This document shows, piece after piece, positions 23,554-36,355 of a stretch of 64,000 nucleotides of DNA. Made by a program: the position numbers and the translations under genes. Below the pieces are notes generated by a model, which saw only the letters and a program-made list of their open reading frames with translations, was not told the origin of the DNA and did no database searches. This DNA comes from Argentina anserina (Eukaryota > Streptophyta > Magnoliopsida > Rosales > Rosaceae), in NCBI RefSeq assembly GCF_933775445.1, contig NC_065874.1:12357001-12421000 (forward strand), given 5' to 3'. Position 1 is the stretch's first letter; each line of letters starts with the position of its first letter.

Positions 23554-25990
23554 CATATCCATTGCATAGGTAAGTGTCTCAGTTCTATGTCCAAATGTCT
23601 AGTCCATCGCATAGGTTCCAGTTCTATCGTATGTGTTCTGTGTACCCCATGAGGTACACCGTTGTCACTTACTGTGATGCATATTTTTGTGTTGTTGACA
23701 ATTTTGTTTAACAAATTGCAATTCTAGGCTCCCACAAGGTTTGAGAAAATATCCAAGTTTTTAAAGTTTCTAATCAAGCTCAATCAATCATTGTGAAGCT
23801 CATAAAGGTAAAGGTGCGCAAAATTTTAGATGAGTTGGCAAAGAGGTTTCATTTTCGGATCCAAAAAACTCAGTGACAAAATGTAGGGCTTTGCTTAATT
23901 TAAGAAAGTCCATTATCATAGAGGTGTTAGGAGCACTTTGTGCGACGTTCTTAACATGTTTTTACCTCCAGTTGTAATTTGCTTAGCTCTTATTGTTGTA
24001 ATATTGAGTCATTTAGTCTAGTTAGGAGTCTATGTTGGTGTTGGTTGTATTTTAGTGTTAAAACAGGTTGAAAACACAGAAATTGTCGAGAGTCCTGTTT
24101 AGAGTATGATTCTTTATATAACTAGGAAACCTAATTAAATTAGAAGTCTTCATTAATTGGGACTTCTCTAACATTTGTGATATATTGAGAATCCTACTTG
24201 TATTAGGAATCATTGTTAGACAAGAAAACGTACTATTTAGAAAAGTCATATTTGAACTGAAACGCTTATTTCGTAACTTTCCTAATCTTACTCTTTTATT
24301 CTAGTAACTTACTTGATCTTTTTATATGAATTATCTTGTCTTTATTCTTTTCTTTTATTATTTTCATATTTTAAAATATGAGATTGTGTAGCTAGCATGA
24401 AGAAAAAAATAGAGGAAAAGAAGCAAAAGAGGAAAATAAAGAAAGAATGAGACACCTAAAAAAAGGAATTTATCAAAGGAGATTGCACCCACCAATGAAA
24501 AAAATAAGTGAAAAAAAAGAAGAAAGAAAAATAAAGAGAATAAAAAGAGATAATGCAAGAGAGAAAGAAGGAGACACCTAAAAAGGTGAAAAAAAATGAA
24601 TTTATCAAAGGAGATTGCACCCACCAATGACAAAAATAAGTGAAAGAAATTGAAGAGAAAAAGTCCAAGCTATATTATTCAAGGAGCCAAAACTTTTCTA
24701 TAAATAGCACATCATTCACAAAGAAAAATCATCACTTCTCATTAGCATTCAAGAGCCAAAACTCTACCAAAACACCACCATAAACTTCCTTCACAAATTA
24801 ACCAAGCCGTCCACCCCAAAACCATCATCATCTCCACTGAGTTTCACTTATTACAGCCGTACCTCTAAGGTTCCTACAACGTGTGATTCTCACAACTCAT
24901 CTCCATGGCTTCGTCTATTTGTGTTAATCTACAATTCTTTGTCTATGAAGATTGTAAGTTGTTGTTTATGTGGAAATATTAGTTTTGTATTTGTTTTAGA
25001 ATTTCAGATTGTATTTGATATGTTTTTGAGACTATGTCGAATCTATGTTCTTATAATTATTGAAGTTTCTATTTCTATTGTTGTGTTCTAATCATCTTTC
25101 TCATACTTTTAGATGATTTTCAGATATGTTCATATGAATTTAGTGCTTGGATGCAATCCCTAAGATTATGTTTGAGTGCTAGATTCATCAACCATATTGA
25201 CACAAATCAAATCATATCCTAAGTAGGTTCGGTTTGTGTTGATTAAAAGTGGTAAAAATTCTGGAAATTTGCATGTGAAACCATTGTGAGTAACGCCATA
25301 CATGAAACATGTCTCCAACAAAGATTTGGTACTTAAATGTAATCTTATTTGATTTCTACCATAAGTGTTGTTAAACTTGATTGCATGCAATTTTGGTGAG
25401 TCCCTAAGTTAACCTAAACGTCGATAGAAATCTTGTATGATTAGATGTTCCCCTAAGGCTCTAATTGTATTGGTGTCTAAAAGTATGTAATCAGATGAAT
25501 TAGAATGCATGATAAAACCAAACTTGTCATTATGTGGTGCATTGGTGAATTTAGTTTAGTTTGGTAAAAAGAAGTCGATCATGTAAATAGTAATTTAGGT
25601 TTTATTTTATTAGTTAATAATCAATATCAAACTCCCAATTATTTGTTAACACTAAAAGTTTAGAGTTCCCTTCAATTCCCCGGACTGAACGATCTTTGCT
25701 TATTCTATACTAACGATGACATTTTGCAGAGTTTATTATAGACGTCTTAGAACACTCAATCAAGAGGAAAGTTGTTAAACGATTTATACTTAATTAGTTA
25801 CTAAGCACAGTTCCCCTATGTTCAACTTATGATTTATTCTAAGCATGAGTGCTCATGCTGTGTATATTCACAATGTGTTAGGTCTAGGTCGTGTTTCTAT
25901 CAATCTAGTACTAATCAATCTGTAAGACTGTAACATAATTTCAGTTGCTATTTGCATAAGAGGTACGTAATGCAAGAGGGTATGACATTA
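23554..25990. other. Repeat-like intergenic DNA, possible old LTR
   Basis: No gene. A 132-bp tandem duplication lies at about 24445-24645: GGAGATTGCACCCACCAATG occurs near 24478 and again near 24610. The minus-strand Phe/Leu-rich frames over it are shadows of A-rich DNA. A TATA-like CTATAAATAG at about 24699 is followed by leader-like sequence, and TTCCCCGGACTGAACGATC near 25676 resembles the end of a large LTR. An old LTR spanning part of this region is possible, but no target-site duplication was found. Confidence 0.35.
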
Positions 25991-27727
25991 AAGTCAAGGA
26001 AGAAATATCACTTTACTCATCGAAATATGTTTCGATCAAAACTTTAGTCATTGAACTTTTGAAAACTTCACTTTGGCCATTCAACTATACTACATGTGTG
26101 TCACATTAGTCATTATGTGTGTTTGCACCGTTTTCTTTGTTAACTTGAAAGGCACGTAGTTCGGAGATTAAAACAATCAAATGACAATTTTTTCTTCGTC
26201 TCTAACAAACTCTAACAAACTGTTATGATTATTTTCTAATTAAATTGACAAATATGAGTCTAAATATTATGATTTAATGTTCAATTTATAAAGAAGAAAG
26301 TTTTGTAGGATAATTATCTCTGTAATCTTCTGGTTTATCTTGTCATAATTAGTATATGTTAGTCTAGATAAGGAATGATATATAATTCCTAAATCTATGG
26401 AATGAACTCAATATAATGCCTATATAAATGCTCCCTTATCAATGAATAATGATGATGTTTCTCCCTATTTTGATGCATATTACATTTTTCTGTAACACGT
26501 TATCAGCACGTAGATCTAACCCTGAAAAAAAATTATTTCTATCAAGATAATAATTCGACAGAAGAAAAGCCTATGTTCCTTCTGTCATGAAAATAATTCG
26601 ACGGAAGAAGAAGAAAAATAATTTGCAAAACAGAGACGAAAAAAAACAAGATATCGTTTTGACCTAGAGCACCCAGAACATTGAACTAGGCACCCCCAGT
26701 CATCTTCTCCGATCTCTTCTGGCGTCAGTCCTCGTTCTACATCGACGACGTTCCAAGATCAATAGCCTTTCTTCGACGCCGCCTCAACCAAGCTTCGCCT
26801 TGCAACCCAGAACCACGGCCTAACTCCGCAAGTAGTTCGACGTCGTCGCCCCTTCTTGTAGACCCGACGAGAAGCCAGCGGTTTGTGGCATAAACGACGA
26901 CGACCCGAACGTGCTCTATCACATGACGATACAAAATCGAATGGTGAGAGTTATTTCACGACGCATATTCATGGATTCAAGTATGATTGTCACACACCGG
27001 GACCATTTCCGGTCTCGAAACGCAACAGTAATCACCACAGTCCCGTATAAGAAGCAACTGATACGGGATCCGACGTACCGACCACCCTAATTTAAGACTG
27101 CAAGGCTAAAGGGTAATGAATAATAACAAATGAAATTAAGATATTAAGCAACGAGGTCAAATACTCAATTATTACAAAATAGCGGAAGGTAGCAAATAGT
27201 TCAGGAATGATCAACAACAGTGTGAATAGAATAGGTCATCACAATAAGTATGGGCCAATGAAAAAGATGTGTAAGTCTGAATGCAAATAAACAGAGTACG
27301 TGACAATGCGTTTATTGAAGTAGAAACGGAGATCGAAAAATAAGGAAATCACACAGAAATATGGCTACTCGGTATCAGAAGTGAACCACAAACGATGCAA
27401 CGCCACTAGCACCTAGTCCAAGTCCTCGCAACCTAGCTACCAAGTGCCTGAAAAGTAGGGGTGATCACTCATTCTCGCTAACCCATTTCGTGTGAGACGA
27501 CCCAACCAAAGTTAGGTTTGAAAAACTGTATATATATTATATATATATATATACACTATTGATGTAGGAACACGTAACGAAAGTCAAACCGAGACAGTAA
27601 CATGACTCCTAACAAATAGAGCAAGTCAATAAAAACCATGCAGATGTGAAATACGCCGATAGGGTATACACAACCCGACCGGCTCTAAGGTATCGCCTTC
27701 GGGCAAACCGAGAGCTACAAATGTACT

Positions 27728-27890
27728 ACGGTGCCAGACATGAACATCACCGTAAAAATAAATATAAACTACGGTGCCAGACACGAGTATCGCCGCAATA
27801 AATAAGCATAAACTATGGTGCCAGACACGGTATCACCGTAATAATAAACATGAACTACGGTGCCAGACATGGGCCTCTCCGTAGAATAAA
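27728..27890 (+). repeat. Minisatellite, four units in the solo LTR
   Basis: ACGGTGCCAGACA (once as ATGGTGCCAGACA) recurs about every 50-55 bp at 27729, 27772, 27820 and 27857. Each unit also carries a variant of TATCACCGTAATAATAAA. Unit lengths vary slightly. The repeat lies wholly inside the solo LTR 26988-28867. Confidence 0.85.
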
Positions 27891-28478
27891 TATGACCTAA
27901 AATAAAAGGTCTGTCTCGAGACATAACGACTAAATAAGAGTGCAAGTGGATGCAAGCATGCGATAAAGGCGTATAGCATATGCATTTTATATATAGATGA
28001 CCACTAACCCGGAAGGTAGCGACTCACCCTAGCGGGCGGCTCACCCTACCTGAGATAGCAGTGCCGAAGTCCGCGCCCCAAGTCTCGCTCCTCGTGCTCC
28101 ACATAGAAACACGTCCTTCAAGTCCGTCTCGTAACTCAACCAAGATCCGAAGTCGATCCCGTAGCCTCCGAGCTCCAACACCTCCGGTCCAAGCTGTTGC
28201 AACCTCCTCCTCACCTCCCAGACCTTTCTGATGTTGTTGCAAGCTCTGAAATTAACCCAGAATATGAATCTTGCCTCAAGAGGGGCTCCCCGAGGTCGTC
28301 GGAGCTCAAGTTATCACCGTCGCAGTTCCCTAGCTTTAAAACTCGGACTTGCCAGAAGCGGCATGCATGTCGAGTCTGTGGGCACCGTCGGAGAGAAGAG
28401 AGAGAGGCGGTCACGTTGGTGGTGGTCTCAAGGCGTGGCGACACTGGACGGTGGCGATGTGTTACTCTGTTTTTGCAA

Positions 28479-28482
<4 letters not shown>

Positions 28483-28533
<51 letters not shown>
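28483..28533. repeat. (GA)n microsatellite
   Basis: An uninterrupted GA dinucleotide run of about 50 bases near the end of the solo LTR. The Arg-Glu repeat proteins in this region are translations of it. Confidence 0.9.
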
Positions 28534-28536
<3 letters not shown>

Positions 28537-29156
28537 GTGAACAGTGGTTTTGGGTGTGGGCTGCTGCTAGGGTTGGGCCTCTGTTAAAGAAAAACTAACG
28601 ATGGAGATTGAATGATGAAGATCAGGGGCTGAGATCTAAAATGTAGGAAATGTATTTTCTGAAAATGCGATTTAAGGATTCGTAAACTTTAAATTGGTGT
28701 AGAAAGTTAAACGAGCGGTGGAAAAATATTCCGTGAACATCTACGCACTCGTGACGACGCGTAGTCTAATACAAAGTTAATAAAAATAAAATTTTGACAT
28801 CTCTGAAATATGTTGGTAAGCATGTTAGTAACGCTGGAAAAATAAAGAAAATTTTCAGGGACTCACAATGATCATCGAATTAAGCAAGAGCAACTATTAC
28901 ATTGTTTATTTGGCAAACAACCAAATATGTTTTAATTAACGTTGTTTCTTTCATGCAATTTAAATTCTTTTGAATTTTAGTTTTCATCAGGGACTTTGAA
29001 CCTCCATTTCCTTTTCAACCCGATTATTTCGCTTCTCAGTTAGTATACATGGATATGTTCCCCTGGTACCAAGGTTTAGTAGTGGCTCGGAGTGCCACTG
29101 TTACCATCTGTAGTCATTGTGTGTAGCTACATGTTTGAAAAAAAATGGGACAAACA

Positions 29157-29222
29157 TCGGTTTGCGACAGAAATTGTTGCTTATACCATTGGTTTGTGAC
29201 GGAAATTGTCACTTATACCATT
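29157..29222 (+). repeat. Short tandem repeat, about 33-bp unit
   Basis: GGTTTGCGACAGAAATTGTT followed by GCTTATACCATT is repeated once as GGTTTGTGACGGAAATTGTC followed by ACTTATACCATT, with a partial third unit. It lies in the interior of the decayed copia element. Confidence 0.7.
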
Positions 29223-30794
29223 GTGATAAAATTTGTCACGGTTTATTGAATTGAGTTACCATACTATGAGACTTGACCTCCAATTTAGTACTTGGAAGTT
29301 GTATCGTATTGATACTAATGAATCTTCACTCTTGATGATCGCAACATACTCCTGAATTTGGCATAATCAAGTTGGATGTGTTTATGCACCTAGTCCAGAT
29401 ACATTTCTTTTGGTGCAACATCGTTTCATTGAAATACATAAACATTATGGTTAAAATATACAACAGTTAGATATGAGAAGTTCTTGAAACAAGACACTCA
29501 TTATATGGAAGAACATTAGAATATCTTCTCACTATTACACGGATTACAAAAATAATTATACATTGCGGTTATAAAATGAAAATAATAAAGCATAAATGCT
29601 TTGGTTGATAGTCTGAATGACTACAAATCCGTGTATTTTCCCAAGTTTTTGTGAATGTTTTCACCGCACAAGTGTGACTATATTTACTTAGTCATTACAC
29701 TTTGAATTGATTTAATTGTCAAGATCTCAATCCAATTGTTGGCTATAAAATTCTCATGTAGTTCAAGTAAACTGACATACTAGAATGTCTCGATGCATTT
29801 ATGGTTTCATTACCAAAAGCAATATGTTAATGTAATGTAACGCATTACATACTACATGGCACTACCTACATAAACCCACAACTTTAATTGTGGGATAAGT
29901 CAGAATTACATGATCTTTGTGTGGCGCAATGCACATTTATATTATCTTTGATTTTGTTGTAGCATATTTATGCCTCGTTGGCATGATGAAGCCTGGATTG
30001 ATGTCTTGTTATGATATGTTTCCACCTTATTTTAGTGATGGCTTGTAGTGTTACACGCCGTGTAATGCACTCTATATTCCACCGGTTCAAAATATGGTGA
30101 TGTTTTTTACCAAATTCGAATTGAACTAATGCGGGTACAAGATTAGGGGAGTAGCAAACTATAATTGGTTCATGAGTTACGACCTTGGTAGTATTGCTAA
30201 GATGTTCCATCCGCTGCCCGGTTTTACCCCTAAGGCATCAAAAATTGGCCGAGCTCGTCTTGGTCCCTAGGCATCCTACAAGCCCCCCCCCCCCCCCGGC
30301 GCGCAATCCCTGCACGGCCTCCTCGTGAATTCTATCATTTTGGCTCTATTTTTTTTTACGTCAGCAACTCTTATTGGGTATGTCTAGGCAACACCGATCC
30401 TTGTATTTGGATCTATGGTGTATATGCATGATATTTGCATGTCAAAATCACTCGTGAATGATATTTGAGGGTCTAAAACCCTTAAGTAACGTTACGAGAC
30501 CATTTGGGACTATATCAATGCAGTTGCCAAACTTTATATTGTGATGTTTATGTCTTAACATATGACTATTTGTCTCTATATTTTTATTTATGGATATGTT
30601 CAAGAGACATTGAGTGCATAGCTAAAAGAACTTAAAGCTATTAATGAATTTAGTATTTTAATTCATTGTGACTATGATGACTAGATCATCACATAGAATC
30701 AAGAGCGGTTTAAATGCTCCAGTTTAAATGCTTTATGGCATTATGATCCAAGTCACATGATTTTATGCATCAAAAGAGCAATTGAACCTATGAA

Positions 30795-30990
30795 ATGGTT
30801 TTTGTAATAGTAGTTGTCTACGTTGATGAATTCACAACGATACCATTCATAAAAATTGGTGAGACGATAAGCTACTTGAAAACAGTTTTTGTGCCAACAT
30901 TATTTATCACCTACAAACTCATTGTGAAAAAGTTCTTATGTATCGTTTCTAAAGACGTAGCGCATCTCAAGAGTCGAAGTAGTTTGAATT
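30795..30990 (+). pseudogene. Copia reverse-transcriptase fragment
   Basis: The frame reads VIVVVYVDEFTTI, matching the catalytic YVDD box region of Ty1/copia reverse transcriptases with the second Asp changed to Glu. After a gap, TYKLIVKKFL and AHLKSRSSL correspond to the conserved downstream segment of the same domain. Stops lie immediately before, and the segment between the motifs is shortened. It is non-functional and lies about 2.1 kb upstream of the integrase fragment, whereas in copia elements reverse transcriptase follows integrase. Confidence 0.6.
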
Positions 30991-33112
30991 GTATTCTTTC
31001 ACGATACTATGATTCGAAATAATGAATCAATGACTCGTATAAACTATTCTTTTGAGAAAAGATGTTATACGGATCAATAAAATTCCTCCAAAGTAATAGA
31101 GATGTAATTTATGCGTTAACAAGTGCATAAGCCCCCTCTATGATCCTTCATTGACTATGCTCAATCTCCAATCCTATTTTTTAGCAAAATTTAGGATTGG
31201 CATACACCTTCCTATGCTAAAGAGAATGAGACCTAAGATAGAAGCTGAAATTAGCTTATCATGATTCACTTTGAGGATAAAATATCTTATGGTGATAATA
31301 TTTCATGGTTAAACTCAAGCCATAACACATAGATGTTATGGAGCACCCAAAACAATGACAAAAGTTGAAAAAACCTAAAATTGCAAGATTTACAGATTGC
31401 GGACTTGTCATTGTGAGTACCGGTTCACCTACTTTTAGGTGGGCTATTGAGGTCACACTTGCGGCCACTGATTCCGAACATCCAAGGCTACATACTCACA
31501 AAATTTGAGCCCATTTGGAGACTTGAAACATGGTGAACCGCTCGACACAATGTTTCACTGACCTCCGGCAAGTATTCTGGCCGGTTCGGTACCTTTCCGA
31601 CCGGTTCCGGCAGTGAAGCCGGTGGAATTAGATTTCTAACACCCATGTTTACTTGCTCCTAAAAATTCTAGCTTTCCGAGTTCGGAAAGTCAGTGAACCA
31701 TTCAACGAAGTGTAAAACAAAGGTTCGGTATTAGTTAATGATGTGTTCATGGTTCCGACGATAAACCAATGTTTCTGAACCATAAACTACGTGTTATAGC
31801 GTATCTTGTTTTACATTATCCATCTATACCACCATCATTGACGTTACGGTTGTAACGATTCTCATGTTAGTGTTTCAAGTCAAACAATATACATGTTTGT
31901 TAACATATTATGTTAACGGTTTATCGTCCACATATTTTATGTGTCAAATTACGCCTCCATAAGCGCATTATGATGGGTTATTTTATACTGAATTTTGTCT
32001 TTGACTAAGACTTAAACTTCCACCTATGTCCGCTTATATAAAGACCTTAACATGCAATCTCATTTAGTTATTTTTGATGAGCCAGTCTCCCCGTCGTTAA
32101 GGGGAGAGAATAACAAGTTTGTTCATGTTCAACGACTTGATTTTGTCATGGTTTGTCTCATTGTGCATCATCATGTTCCTAATAGTCTTATAAATGGAAG
32201 TGACAAGATTAGAGATACATTCTGCAACTATGCCTGTAAGGATTGATGTCCGACAGATGGACATGTAGTCACTCTTTGTTAGTGACGTGGTGACCCCACA
32301 AATGTAGTAGATAGTGTCACTAGGCCGTGGCTCTCATGTAAGTGTGGAGAGACCACTTGGTTCGATAATACTTCCTGAATACGAGTTATGGCACAACTTG
32401 ATCTATGATCAATGATACTCACTCGTCTGTTTTCTTAGATGATGGTTATCATTGGGCGACGTCTCAATGTCAATACGAATCCAAATGAGAGACCTCGAAG
32501 AATGAAAATGTTGAATGAGTTTGATGTCGAACCATACATACTCTGTTGAAGCAAAATTGCAACATTGTAGATTGGCCTACATGGAAAATGTTATCGAGAA
32601 TGAATTGATGGTGATGATCGGCCAACGTCGCCGCCACAGCCTCCTGAAAAGCTATAGGATCCAGTTTTAACAAAAATATATGACATTGTTCAGGTAATGC
32701 CAACACCGCACATGTAAATCCTATCGGTTATACTTTTGTTAGGCGTAGTGAGAAAGAGAAGAGTGTAGACTCATCTTATGACGCAAACTCTCTGACAAAA
32801 CGCTCTAGAATCAAATATGAGACGGTTTGTTCTCATAATACCTTGCCAGTTAGGTAGTTTCTAAAACAACTGAATTTGCAACTTGTCATCACATATCATC
32901 TCTGTTGGGACTAAGTTAAGCGATGTAGATAAAGATTCTGAATTGATTGGTTTTAACCTAATTCAAGTGCCTCCAGACCACGGAGCACGTTAACTTGATA
33001 AATGTATGGATATTAAAATGAAGTGTGATTAACTCTGGATGAATTAAGTGCCAAATGCTACAATTCAGAAGCTCTTTGCTTAAAACTCAGGGTTTACCAC
33101 CTTGACCATTCA

Positions 33113-33343
33113 ATCAAGTCTATTAGACTGGATGATGTAGGAGAATTCACTTTGAAGGCTTTTTATTGCATGGCGGGATAGATGTTGAACATCCCGTAAC
33201 CCCATGTTCAAAATGGATGAGTATGAGCGACTATTAAGCGGTTATAGCTTATAGCTAGGGCCCTTGTTACGCATAAGTAATTTACCCATAACTGTGTGGG
33301 GATATGCAATATTGCATGCAGTTGTACTTAGAATGAAAGGATC
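33113..33343 (+). pseudogene. Copia integrase fragment
   Basis: The reading IKSIRLDDVGEFTLKAF is a diverged form of the integrase core segment with the second catalytic Asp. After a frame change come DVEHPV and, further on, NLPITVWGYAILHAVVL, the characteristic Trp-Gly..His-Ala block of plant copia integrases. In-frame stops and shifts prove it dead. Confidence 0.65.
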
Positions 33344-34822
33344 TTGAGAATACTAGGTCTCGAAAGTGATAACCGTTATTGATGATGTTATTCATTGGTT
33401 AGTTAAAGGCATTAAGGACATTAAACCAATGCCTATAAGTATTCCATGAATCAGTCGAACTCAGGAGTAGACGTGCTTCTGTCGTTTGAATGATGATAAG
33501 TCTTAGGAGATGAAACTCTCCATTTAAGTACGATATGTGTATGCATGTACTTGTTGTATTATACTTGACTCGATACCTCATTCGGTTAAACTTATTAAGC
33601 AAAGATGATGACTGAGTGCGCCCACACATATGTCAATGCTTGATCACAATACGTTATGATATCAAATCCTATGTCCCAACACAAAGACACTTTAATGAAG
33701 CGATGTCAGAATCTGCTCAGATTCGTAGGTCAACTTCCATGGGAACTATAAGGAAGTTCACTTGTTGGAAAATGGTGAATTTGGTACCATTGGAAAGCTC
33801 TATGTGTCTACTTTCTAGCGACACCAATCATTTGACCATATTTATTATATTGAGTGAGTTATAATTGTTATAGTAAAATGTGACGGATGTTTCTGGAAAA
33901 CCTACAGCTGAGTCAACTTTGACAGAGCTTTATGATAAGCTTAGAACGAACTAGGTTGTGAATTATATAACAATGAAAAGCCACATGTATCTCCTTTCCA
34001 GAAATTTTTATAGTTCATATATACCTATTGTATCAAATAAGTTATAACTGTTTGAGTGCGTGAATGTCATACCACGCGTGAATTTGATTTTCATTGCAAA
34101 TTCTTGTTTTGAGTTGTTATGCAATTCTCTTTCTTTTGATCAATGTATGGATAAGTGTACATGTTTAATTTAAGAATGTTTGACAAGATTTGATATTTAA
34201 ATCATTGACCCATTGCTACTTTTGAAGAATGTGAATAGCGTTTGTATACATTATTTATCTAAACTCCGAGATTGAGTTATCGATCAGGGTGAGTTGTTTT
34301 GCAGACTTCAGGAGGAGTCTCTACCACATGTTATTTTCAATTTAATTAGTGCGTTGTGCTATTTTTTCCATTCGACCAAGCTTTTTATTTTACCCAAAAG
34401 GTTTGTGTTTTGCTTGGTAAGGTTTTTACCTAGGCAACGGTTATGCACCATGGATGACACATTAGGATCGGGATATAAGGGGAGTGTTGTAAGAGAATTA
34501 TCTCCGTAATATTTTGGTATATCTTGTCCTAATTAGTATATGTTAGTCTAGATAAGGAATGATATGTAATCTTTAAATCTACGGGATACTTAATGTAATG
34601 CCTATATAAAGACTTCATTATCAATGAATAAAAATGATGTTTCTCTCTATTTTGATGCGTATTACATTCTTCTTTAACAAAAAGATAAAATGACTAATGT
34701 GACATACGAGTATTATTATTGGATAACTAAAATGAAGTTTTCAAAAGTTCAATAATCAAAGTGTCAATCAAAACATATTGTGATGACTAAAGGGATATTT
34801 CTGCCTAAAGTCAATAAACGTC

Positions 34823-36339
34823 TAACGTTTGGGATGGAAATAGTTTCCAAAACCAGAGGCTGCAGTAGCCCATCTGTTTCAGTGGTGGCTCCAGAATATA
34901 TCATTTTCTCTTTGGATAATGTTAACTAGATGAAAACTACAAGTCGTACATACTTCATATTCGTTTCTAGATCTAACTTAATTTTCTTGGATTTTCTGTG
35001 TCTTGTGCAGAAAGAAATTAAACTCCCAGAAACTTTACAACTTTTACGTAAAAGCTGCTACTGTATAAACGAAGAGCATGGGGACGACCGGACGAGGCAA
35101 AGGAATGACTTGAAGTGTTCCACTTGGAGATAGTTTGATCAGGCCATCGATCATGAGTTGTGGGTCATCGATCGCACCAAGCCACCAAACATGAAACAAT
35201 GATCGCCCGGTGCTGCATTTTCTCCTTTTGATTTATCATGCATCTCTTTTTCATTTGATTTATGTTCAAATAGTAAATCACAAGTTATATGATTAATTAT
35301 TTTTCTACATTTTTCTTACACTCTTACCAAATAAACACGCTCATTGTCGGTCGTGTGATCTTAAATAGAACACTAGAGATACTTAAAAGAGTCACAGTGA
35401 AACTAACCTGAAGAAACGCAGGAGAGTGAGCGAAACTAACAAAACGGCCACGATGGATGTGTCTGAAAATGATGGAAGAACTTATTTGTCAAGGATGTCA
35501 AATGTCAAATACTGTGGATACGCATGAGAACTGCACTTAGCCTGTGTACTATTCAGATAGTCTATCAACACTTTAATTGGAATCTCCTTCAACAACAACA
35601 CAAGGAAAATGATTCGCAACAATTGTACGCTAGGCATCAGCCAAAGCAGTAGTCTATGAGAAGAACGCTAGCACTGCCAATCCTTCTTGCAGCAGCTAAT
35701 CTCACGTATAACAAAACTTATGAACTACCACGTTGAACTGCACCATGGAATACAAAATTAACTCTAATGTATTTTTATAACTTTTTAATATTTAATAAGA
35801 TTTACCCTCGTTAGCGCACACCACATTAGGAGGGTGCATCAGAATTCAATTTCGTACCAAGTTAGTAAGTTTCACTCCACAATATAACAACTCATGTTAA
35901 GTTTAGTCATGAGACTCATATACGACTGTTTGGTTCCAAATCTTCTCTTAGGTCAAGTTCAGACTCATTTTTTGAAGAAAGGTTCAAACTCATACCATAA
36001 GACATACCGTGGAAATGACATGTAAGACTTTATTTTATTCAACTGGTCAAGGTTATGATAAATAACATACACATCAGATCTTGTAGCTGACAACAAGAGA
36101 CGCGTACGATTATCCAATACATAAACACCGTACCCTCTGTAGTACTGTCGAATTGCCAGCCCCAGAGTCCAATTATATTTTAGAGAGGATAGCCCACAGA
36201 GATCACAACTCTAAAATACTCTGGTTGTTGCAGGTGAGCTGACTCTTATCCCTGTCACTTTTATCATCTTTGGATAAGTCCGATATGCTCGATGCTCCCA
36301 CCCACCAAGTGACCAAACCGTGAATTGATTTGAATTTCT
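34823..36339. other. Intergenic DNA, nothing assignable
   Basis: No gene, RNA gene or bounded repeat could be supported in this 1.5-kb stretch. The 67-codon frame at 34930-35133 shows no family features. Confidence 0.4.
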
Positions 36340-36355
36340 CTCTTGATGTTAATAT

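Larger units (their letters stand above)
26988..28867. mobile_element. Solo LTR (1880 bp), 5-bp target duplication
   Basis: The segment starts TGTCACACACCGGGACC and ends GGGACTCACA, with canonical TG..CA termini. A perfect 5-bp duplication ATGAT flanks it (26983-26987 and 28868-28872). No primer-binding site or second LTR follows, so it is a solo LTR left by recombination, probably of a Ty3/gypsy element by length and TGTCACAC start. It contains a four-unit tandem repeat (27728-27890) and a (GA)n tract (28483-28533). The Arg-Glu frames near 28200-28600 are artefacts of these. Confidence 0.8.
26301..34679 (+). mobile_element. Decayed Ty1/copia retrotransposon
   Basis: Two LTRs of about 196 bp (26301-26497 and 34485-34679) share TTAGTATATGTTAGTCTAGA, a TATA-like TATATAAA and a common end TTACATT..TAACA. 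After the left LTR comes CGTTATCAGCACG, the primer-binding region seen in many plant copia elements; before the right LTR is a purine tract AAGGGGAG (34477-34484). The flanks GAAAG and AAAAG suggest a 5-bp duplication with one mismatch. The interior is riddled with stops. Recognisable fragments are a reverse-transcriptase piece (30795-30990) and an integrase piece (33113-33343), in the reverse of the usual copia order. A solo LTR of another family (26988-28867) is nested within it. LTR differences and many stops indicate an old, dead copy. Confidence 0.8.
25991..34812. mobile_element. Inverted-repeat element split by a copia insertion
   Basis: The 124 bases from 25991 (AAGTCAAGGAAGAAATATC... 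TCACATTAGTCATT) are mirrored by 34689-34812. For example GAACTTTTGAAAACTTCA near 26056 pairs with TGAAGTTTTCAAAAGTTC near 34731. Removing the copia element 26301-34679 leaves a MITE-like unit of about 440 bp with long inverted ends. No clear target-site duplication of the outer element was found. It is the host of the copia insertion and therefore older. Confidence 0.65.

Noticed and set aside
14145..23680. Shared ACCGTTGTCACTTA at 14150-14163 and near 23665 as a target-site duplication
   Set aside because: A single 14-base match over 64 kb is expected by chance, and the two sites do not border the same element.
24364..24668. Phe/Leu-rich minus-strand membrane proteins
   Set aside because: They are translations of A-rich tandemly duplicated DNA; two overlapping frames look alike because of the 132-bp duplication.
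28197..28598. Arg-rich frames of up to 133 codons
   Set aside because: They lie in the solo LTR and run through the (GA)n tract; no family features.
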